Under the pieces are notes generated by a model. It saw only the letters and a list, made by a program, of their open reading frames with translations. It made no database searches and was not told the origin of the DNA. Positions 33,336-38,127 of a stretch of DNA of 38,127 nucleotides are shown here, piece after piece. Numbering within the stretch: the stretch's first letter is position 1; every line of letters starts with the position of its first letter. The position numbers and the translations under genes were made by a program. Origin of the DNA: Gracilibacter sp. (lineage in GTDB: Bacteria; Bacillota; Desulfitobacteriia; Desulfitobacteriales; Syntrophobotulaceae); NCBI GenBank assembly GCA_024637055.1, contig JAGXFZ010000078.1, forward strand, positions 1 to 38,127. The letters run 5' to 3'.

Positions 33336-33364
33336 ACAGGTAAAAAACTAAATGCGTCGAATTA
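33336..33364 (+). promoter_or_regulatory. Sigma-H-like promoter of the response-regulator GGDEF gene
   Basis: ACAGGTAAA (AGGTAAA at 33338-33344), 14 nt, GAAT (33359-33362) in GCGTCGAATTA. The -10 is a perfect fit to the sigma-H consensus; the -35 has T for one A. The start codon is 56 nt beyond GAAT. Confidence 0.55.
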
Positions 33365-33418
33365 TCAAAAAATAATGATGACTAACCTTCATGATTTTAT
33401 AAAGAAGGGCGAACACGA

Positions 33419-34324
33419 ATGGATAATACCATAATGATCGTTGATGATCAGACTCTTAATCTACGTTTATTAGAAGAAGTATTGAAGGATTACACAGTTA
33501 TTCTGGCGAAGGATGGAGAACATGCTCTCCAAATCCTAGAAGGAGATAATTTACCAGACCTTATATTACTTGACGTTCTTATGCCTGGGTTGAGCGGATT
33601 TGAAGTGATTAAGAAAATTAAAGACAATGATAAGACAAGAGACATCCCGGTTATCTTCATAACAGGTCTTAAGTCGGTCCAAGATGAAGAAGAAGGCTTA
33701 AATCTTGGCGCAATGGATTATATCATGAAGCCTTTTAACCCAGCAATCGTTCGGGCCCGTGTTAGAAACACCTTGCGATTTAGGAATCAACAGAAGATGC
33801 TGGAAACTATGGCACATATAGATGGCTTAACTGAAATTTCCAATCGAAGAAATTTTGATGTGATTCTGAATAGAGAATTTAAGAGTGCAGTACGAAATAA
33901 AAGATGGCTCTCTCTCATCATGATAGATGTTGATCAGTTTAAACACTATAATGACAGCTATGGTCATGCCAAAGGTGACGTAGCTCTGATAAAAATAGCC
34001 AAAACAATTAAATCATGCCTTAAGCGATCGGATGATTATGTTGCAAGATATGGGGGAGAAGAATTTGCCGTTATTCTTCCCGATACTGATGAGATTGGGG
34101 GAACGGAAGTCGCAGAAAGTATCCGTCAGGCAATTAATACTATCAAAATGGAACATAAAAAATCAAAAGGGGACCCTTGGCTAACAATAAGTTTGGGCGG
34201 GTATAGTTGCATACCGGAACATTCACAAAATGAGCAACGTATTATTGAAAAGGCTGATATTTGCCTCTACAGAGCAAAGAACAACGGTAGAAATTGCGTT
34301 GAGTGGGAGCAAAGTGTAAAGTAA
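33419..34324 (+). CDS. Response regulator with GGDEF output (diguanylate cyclase)
   Basis: 301 residues. An N-terminal receiver domain has the acidic pair in MIVDDQTLN, the phospho-acceptor Asp in LLDVLMPGLSG (about residue 52) and the Lys in YIMKPFNP. A GGDEF domain begins HIDGLTEISNRRNFD, has MIDVDQFKHYNDSYGHAKGD and the active loop RYGGEEF (about 212-216). The RxxD inhibitory site is present as RSDD five residues before. Phosphorylation of the receiver should raise c-di-GMP synthesis. No histidine kinase gene is adjacent, so its partner is elsewhere. ATG 33419 follows GAAGGGCG. The final Val-Lys-stop codons come from a palindromic repeat. Confidence 0.93.
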   Translation: MDNTIMIVDDQTLNLRLLEEVLKDYTVILAKDGEHALQILEGDNLPDLILLDVLMPGLSGFEVIKKIKDNDKTRDIPVIFITGLKSVQDEEEGLNLGAMDYIMKPFNPAIVRARVRNTLRFRNQQKMLETMAHIDGLTEISNRRNFDVILNREFKSAVRNKRWLSLIMIDVDQFKHYNDSYGHAKGDVALIKIAKTIKSCLKRSDDYVARYGGEEFAVILPDTDEIGGTEVAESIRQAINTIKMEHKKSKGDPWLTISLGGYSCIPEHSQNEQRIIEKADICLYRAKNNGRNCVEWEQSVK

Positions 34325-34353
34325 AGAACCGTCCCTAACTTTACCTAACTTTA
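34316..34353. repeat. Core repeat supplying the 3' end of the GGDEF gene
   Basis: A full 29-nt unit (34316-34344) with GTAAAG/CTTTAC arms, followed by the partial copy CTAACTTTA. The last codons GTA AAG TAA of the response-regulator gene are the first bases of this unit. Confidence 0.87.
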
Positions 34354-34374
34354 AAGATTGAGGTGGAGAGCAAT

Positions 34375-36524
34375 ATGTTACAAGCTAGGTTTCTTCTTTT
34401 GTCTTTCATCATTCTTCTGGCTCTGATCTTTCCAGCAAACATCTTCGCAGTAACAGATAATGAAACGGAGAGGCTTTCCGGCAGTAATCGGATGGCCACC
34501 ATGTATGAGATAGCACTACACCAGTATCCAGATATGGTCGATAATGTTGTACTAGCTTCTGGCTATGGGTTCGCAGATGCCTTGGCAGGCGTTCCTTTTG
34601 CCCATCAAAAAAATGCACCTATCTTGCTTGTAGATAAAATTCCAAAAACCAACAGTCATGCAATTCAATATATCACCGACCATCTTCGCACCGATGGCAA
34701 GGTATACATACTAGGGGGCTCAGGTGTTATCAGCCTGGAATGTGAAACAATGCTGAAATCTTTAGGCGTTACTCCTGAGAATATTACCAGAATCGCCGGG
34801 CCAATCGCTACGAGACCGCTGTAGAAATAGCAAAAAACATGGTGCATGACGGTAGTGAATATTACCTCGTCTCCGGTGTTAACTTTCCCGATGCCTTAAG
34901 TGCTTCAGTCCTTGCAGCCACTACTGATTATTACACCGCCGAAGAAGCGGATTATCTAACAAGCGAAGGTACGTCCGTTAAACCAAGCAGGGGCGGAATA
35001 CCTATCTTACTTTTACCTTCGAATGGAACCATCCCTGACATAATCATCACCTATCTTAATAAAGCACCCCTCGACCCAACTCAGAAGCAAACTCTCCAGG
35101 TAATAGGTGGTATAGGTGCAATTCCAGATAAAACACTGCAAGAATTAAATACTAAAGTAACGCAATTAGCATATCAAGGTGTAAAACGTATCAGCGGTAA
35201 TGATCGTTACGAAACCAATAAAAACCTTGTCCTCCAACAGGACAGATTCGACAAATCCTGGCAGGATAATGGACAAGGCTTGCCTGTGCCTCAGGTTGTT
35301 CTCGCTTATGGACAGGATTATCCTGACGCCTTAACGGGAGCAGTTTTGGCAGCCAACCTCAAAGCACCGCTGGTATTGATTAATAAAAATATGCCATCAG
35401 CCACCTCAGACATACTCCTTAACTTCTACCAGAGAAACCTTTCTTCCGAGCCAACCGCCACCAACATCATTGTCTTGGGTGGTACAGGTGTAGTATCCCA
35501 AGAGACTGTCGTTAAAGCAGATTACTTATTTAACGATGGAAAGATAACGGGAGGAACGCAAGTAAGTACACTAGCCACTGACTTCAATTTCCCTTTCGCA
35601 GCAGTCCAAGCATCTAACGCTATCATTTATGTATCAGATACCAATAACCATTTAATCAAGATGATAAAGCCGGATGGAACTGTGACCACATATGCTGGTG
35701 AAATAAATGAACTAGATGCCTACGGTATGCCTATCGGAGGCCATGTCGATAGCCAAAGAGCAACAGCCCAGTTCAATTTCCCTAAAGGATTAGCGTTAGA
35801 TAATAATGGGAATCTCTATATAGCCGATTCCGGTAATGGTGATATCAGAGTGATTGACAATCAAGGAATGGTATCTACCTTAGTCCAAGGTTTAAACCAA
35901 CCATCTGGTTTAGTTTTCAGCGACAACGGAAATCTCTATGTCACCGAAACTATGAAACACCGGGTGCTTGAAGTAAAAATGGACGGTACTTTTGAAGTCA
36001 TCGCCGGAGGTAATTATGAAGAAAGAGATGGTTACCTCGAAGGGGCTTTGGCTGATGGCCAAGGAGAAGAAGCTAAGTTTAACGAACCAACCGGACTCGC
36101 CCTAGGAGAGGATGGAAGCATCTATGTCTCAGACAGCGGCAACCAAAGAATCAGAATAATTGATACCGATAACAGAGCTACAACCTTAGCAGGCAGTGGG
36201 ACAGACTTAATCCCCTACACCACCTATATTGAGGGCGATTTCCAAGATGGCAGCCTTCAGACGGCAGCCTTTAACTTTCCTACGGGTATTACCATCGACT
36301 CAGATGGAGCAATCTATGTGGCGGATAGTTATAACCACGCCATCAGATTAATCTCCGATGGGCAAGTCACCACCCTAACCGGAACAGGAACATACGGCAA
36401 AGATAACGGATACCTGGACCAAGCCCAATTTGATGGACCAAGCCATTTGGAATTCCTAGACAATGGTAACCTGCTTGTAGTTGATCGACTGAATAACCAG
36501 CTAAGGGTTATAGAATTTGAGTAG
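34375..36524 (+). pseudogene. CWB2 plus NHL-repeat surface protein, interrupted by one frameshift
   Basis: Two adjacent frames form one protein. The first (ATG 34375, after GAGGTGGAG) encodes a signal peptide (FLLLSFIILLALIFPANIFA) and the first CWB2 repeat, ending TRIAGPIATRPL-stop at 34824. From 34800 the next frame continues exactly where the family pattern requires, NRYETAVEIAKNMV. Restoring one base in the GGG run at 34798-34800 would give TRIAG-A-NRYETAV. Two more CWB2 units follow, with FPDALSASV and YPDALTGAVLAANLKAPLV. Then come about five NHL repeats (NGNLYIADSGNGDIRVID, GSIYVSDSGNQRIRII and similar) to the end, forming a probable six-bladed or smaller beta-propeller outside the cell. 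It may be a true pseudogene, a phase-variable gene or a base-calling error. It lies 50 nt after the RR-GGDEF gene and is probably co-transcribed. Confidence 0.85.
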
Positions 36525-36530
36525 TGGTAT

Positions 36531-36602
36531 AAAGTTAGCGTAAAGTTAGGGACGGTTCTTTACTTTACATTTTGTAAAGTAAAGAACCGTCCCTAACTTT
36601 AC
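36531..36602. repeat. Second perfect 29-bp inverted pair of the core repeat
   Basis: After a partial TAAAGTTAGC, a full unit (36540-36568), a 5-nt loop ATTTT and its exact reverse complement (36574-36602). The layout copies the pair at 29262-29338, including the preceding partial unit. It ends the CWB2/NHL transcript. Confidence 0.9.
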
Positions 36603-36604
36603 TC

Positions 36605-36633
36605 TTGTTATAATTTTAAAACAGCGCTATAAT
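36605..36633 (+). promoter_or_regulatory. Sigma-A promoter of the SBF transporter gene
   Basis: TTGTTA (36605-36610), 17-nt spacer, perfect TATAAT (36628-36633). The -10 box overlaps the left arm of the palindrome listed next. Confidence 0.7.
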
Positions 36634-36666
36634 AGATGTATACCCTGCGGGGGTATACATCTATTA
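36630..36666 (+). promoter_or_regulatory. CsoR/CstR-like operator palindrome
   Basis: TAATAGATGTATACCC (36630-36645) and GGGTATACATCTATTA (36651-36666) are perfect 16-nt inverted arms around TGCGG. The central ATACCC-N5-GGGTAT resembles operators of CsoR-family repressors (copper sensor CsoR, persulfide sensor CstR). The site covers the -10 box and transcription start, the expected place for repression. No CsoR-family gene is in the window. Confidence 0.55.
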
Positions 36667-36682
36667 TTAAAGGATGAACGAT

Positions 36683-37663
36683 ATGGAAATGAAAAGTGTA
36701 CTTAAAAAAATGATATTATGGCCGTCCAAAAACATTGCTCTAGCTATACCAGCAGTATTGTTGTTAGGATTTATAGTCGGACTTATCTTAGATACTTCTT
36801 CATTGAAGGTACTCATCTTACCCATCGCTATGTTAATGATCTATCCCACCATGATAGGTTTCAAACCCCAAGAAGTCCTGAACTTCTCTCATGGTCGCTT
36901 GATGATTACTATCATAATATTGAACTTTATCGCAATTCCTATAATCGCCTACCTCTTAGGAACAGGATTCCTACTAAGCGATCCCCAACTATTCGCTGGA
37001 CTGGCCATCACAGCTCTACTACCCACTAGTAACATGACCATTGCCTTCACCATGTTAGCCAAAGGTAACGTACCCGCTGCTATCAAATCGACAACCACAG
37101 GCCTACTTCTAGGATCTTTACTTGCTCCTTGGTACCTGCTAGTTATGGTAGGGAAATACGTACCCATCGATATCTTCCTAACCCTAAAAACAATCTCCCT
37201 CATCATCATCGTTCCCCTAATCCTAGGGATGATCACCTATTCCTATATCATGAAGAAATACTCCTTGGAGTATTTCAAAAAGACTATCAAACCATATCTT
37301 CCTGCTGCCAGCTCCTGGGGAATGATCTTCATCATCTTCATCAGTATCAGCATGAATGCTCCCAGAATCATCTCTAGCCTGAACTTATTTTTAATCGCCC
37401 TGCTAGTACAAATCGTATTCTACGGTATCAATTATAGCTTAGCTATCTTTTTCAGCAGAAAAATGTTCAACCCTCAAGACGGCTTAACCCTAGTCTTTTC
37501 CACCGCCCTTAGGAATTTATCGATTGCTATAGGGCTAGCAGCAACAGCCTTCGGACCTAATGCCGCACTTATGGTATCTCTGGCATTCTTAATCCAAGGT
37601 CAAGCGGCGGCTTTGTTTATCAAGCTTAATAACCGCTATGGGTTGCTTGGCAAATCTGGCTAG
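36683..37663 (+). CDS. SBF-family transporter (bile acid:Na+ symporter / ACR3-like fold)
   Basis: About 326 residues with ten predicted membrane segments. Characteristic stretches are ITALLPTSNMTIAFTMLAKGN and TALRNLSIAIGLAATAFG, which match the two broken-helix motifs of the BASS/SBF fold. The Cys-containing motif of true arsenite ACR3 exporters is not evident, so the substrate is open: an organic anion, or an inorganic sulfur or metal-related anion given the promoter palindrome. ATG 36683 is chosen because AAAGGA ends 8 nt upstream; the ATG at 36674 is part of that ribosome site. A single-gene unit ending at a strong terminator. Confidence 0.8.
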   Translation: MEMKSVLKKMILWPSKNIALAIPAVLLLGFIVGLILDTSSLKVLILPIAMLMIYPTMIGFKPQEVLNFSHGRLMITIIILNFIAIPIIAYLLGTGFLLSDPQLFAGLAITALLPTSNMTIAFTMLAKGNVPAAIKSTTTGLLLGSLLAPWYLLVMVGKYVPIDIFLTLKTISLIIIVPLILGMITYSYIMKKYSLEYFKKTIKPYLPAASSWGMIFIIFISISMNAPRIISSLNLFLIALLVQIVFYGINYSLAIFFSRKMFNPQDGLTLVFSTALRNLSIAIGLAATAFGPNAALMVSLAFLIQGQAAALFIKLNNRYGLLGKSG

Positions 37664-37733
37664 ACGAAGAAATCACATATCCATCACTTAACTTAATAAG
37701 AAAGTATATCTAAGCTTAATAAGTAAGTAATCT

Positions 37734-37769
37734 AAAAGACCTCACATCTAAATGGTGTGAGGTCTTTTT
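37734..37769 (+). terminator. Rho-independent terminator
   Basis: A perfect 13-bp stem, AAAAGACCTCACA and TGTGAGGTCTTTT, with a 9-nt loop and trailing T. It ends the transporter transcript. Confidence 0.9.
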
Positions 37770-37908
37770 GTTGTTACAAGTCTTATTTTCTACTTTTATT
37801 AATGAAAAATATCCTGAACATGAAGAAGTAACGTATCTCTACAAGAATAATTTCTACTACCATTCAGGAATCATCTCCTCTGTCTCTCAATCCATGCTCT
37901 TAGATTAG
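37768..37908 (+). other. Short open frame, possible gene remnant
   Basis: A 46-codon frame starting at TTG 37768 reads ...FSTFINEKYPEHEEVTYLYK then NNFYYHSGIISSVSQ and ends LLD-TAG. The composition is protein-like, but there is no ribosome site and it begins inside a terminator. It may be the remnant of a lost gene. Apart from this, the 37664-37999 spacer holds only the two hairpins and a repeat listed separately. Confidence 0.2.
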
Positions 37909-37935
37909 AAACAGGTAATATTAATTTATCAAAAC

Positions 37936-37963
37936 AAAACCTGACCACAAGAGGTCAGGTTTT
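37936..37963. terminator. Bidirectional hairpin
   Basis: A perfect 11-bp stem, AAAACCTGACC / GGTCAGGTTTT, with a 6-nt loop and A/T-rich ends on both sides. It probably ends the - strand gene that enters from the right edge. Confidence 0.75.
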
Positions 37964-37968
37964 AACAT

Positions 37969-37994
37969 GGTGACAGAGGACGTCCTCTGTCACC
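37969..37994. repeat. 26-nt perfect palindrome, degenerate member of the core repeat family
   Basis: GGTGACAGAGGAC and its exact complement. The GGTGACA/TGTCACC arms equal those of the repeat at 17536-17562, but the core is shortened to GGACGTCC. Confidence 0.75.
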
Positions 37995-37999
37995 TCCCT

Positions 38000-38127
38000 C
38001 TAATCCTTTAACGCCTTCACCAACCTAGAATACAAAGGATCCGGTACATCCTTCAACTTACGACCATCTACCCTAAGAATCAAGCTCTCATTCACCTTAA
38101 GTTCAAGAGCTAGCTCCCTAGCCGTAA
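38000..38127 (-). CDS. C-terminal end of an unrecognised protein
   Basis: The frame is open to the right edge on the - strand. It encodes the last 41 residues, including ELALELKVNESLILRVDGRK and VPDPLYSRLVKALKD, then TAG at 38002-38000. The alternation of charged and hydrophobic residues and the absence of stops in this frame, with stops in the other two, support a real coding end. The preceding part of the gene is outside the window and no family can be named. Confidence 0.5.
   Translation of the reverse strand, partial: TARELALELKVNESLILRVDGRKLKDVPDPLYSRLVKALKD

Noticed and set aside
34790-34830. Programmed -1 frameshift in the CWB2/NHL gene
   Set aside because: No X-XXY-YYZ slippery heptamer, internal Shine-Dalgarno or downstream structure is evident; mutation or error is simpler.
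5161-37994. CRISPR array
   Set aside because: The repeats are single, hundreds to thousands of bases apart, in both orientations and without regular spacers or cas genes.

Overview
The window looks like a chromosomal segment of an anaerobic, probably spore-forming Clostridia-class Firmicute, perhaps near the Peptococcaceae/Desulfitobacteriaceae. This is inferred from AT-rich spacers, AGGAGG-type ribosome sites, frequent TTG/GTG starts, several CWB2 (cell wall binding repeat 2) surface proteins and promoters resembling the sporulation-linked sigma-H type. No rRNA, tRNA, CRISPR array or transposase gene was seen.

Region 1 (1-3.5 kb): the 3' end of an unrecognised gene; an autoregulated-looking cassette (YhfC-type membrane protease, ArsR/SdpR-like repressor, 39-residue membrane peptide, DUF3784-like protein) behind a strong sigma-A promoter with an inverted-repeat operator; and a membrane-anchored protein whose ribosome site lies in a hairpin.

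Region 2 (3.4-14.1 kb): two paralogous secreted lytic-transglycosylase/CWB2 wall proteins flank a one-module nonribosomal peptide synthetase (C-A-T-reductase, probably glycine-specific), an HD-GYP c-di-GMP phosphodiesterase and a PAS-GGDEF diguanylate cyclase. A related block at 33.4-36.5 kb holds a response-regulator GGDEF protein and a frameshifted CWB2/NHL surface protein. Five transcription units in these blocks share one promoter architecture, AGGAWWW - 14/15 nt - GAAT (G[T/G]C before GAAT), matching the sigma-H consensus. This apparent regulon, linking wall proteins, c-di-GMP turnover and a small-molecule synthetase, is the most interesting feature of the window.

Region 3 (14.2-33.2 kb): a surface polysaccharide or glycan locus. 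It encodes a Wbp-like route to UDP-2,3-diacetamido-glucuronate (WbpA, B, D, E homologues; no 2-epimerase seen) and a Pgl/Eps-like route to UDP-diacetylbacillosamine (4,6-dehydratase, aminotransferase, acetyltransferase). It also has a PglC-type initiating phosphoglycosyl transferase, three family-4 glycosyltransferases, a Wzx-like flippase and three Wzy/O-antigen-ligase-like proteins, one of which appears to have lost its family motifs. The locus is split into a long + strand run and a four-gene - strand operon converging at a 29-bp perfect inverted repeat.

Region 4 (36.6-38.1 kb): an SBF-family (bile acid:Na+ symporter-like) transporter behind a promoter overlapped by a CsoR/CstR-like palindrome, then the 3' end of a - strand gene.

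Across the window at least a dozen copies of a short palindromic repeat with core GGGACGG (or its complement) sit between genes, often forming the stop codon of the preceding gene. The core is kept while the arms co-vary.
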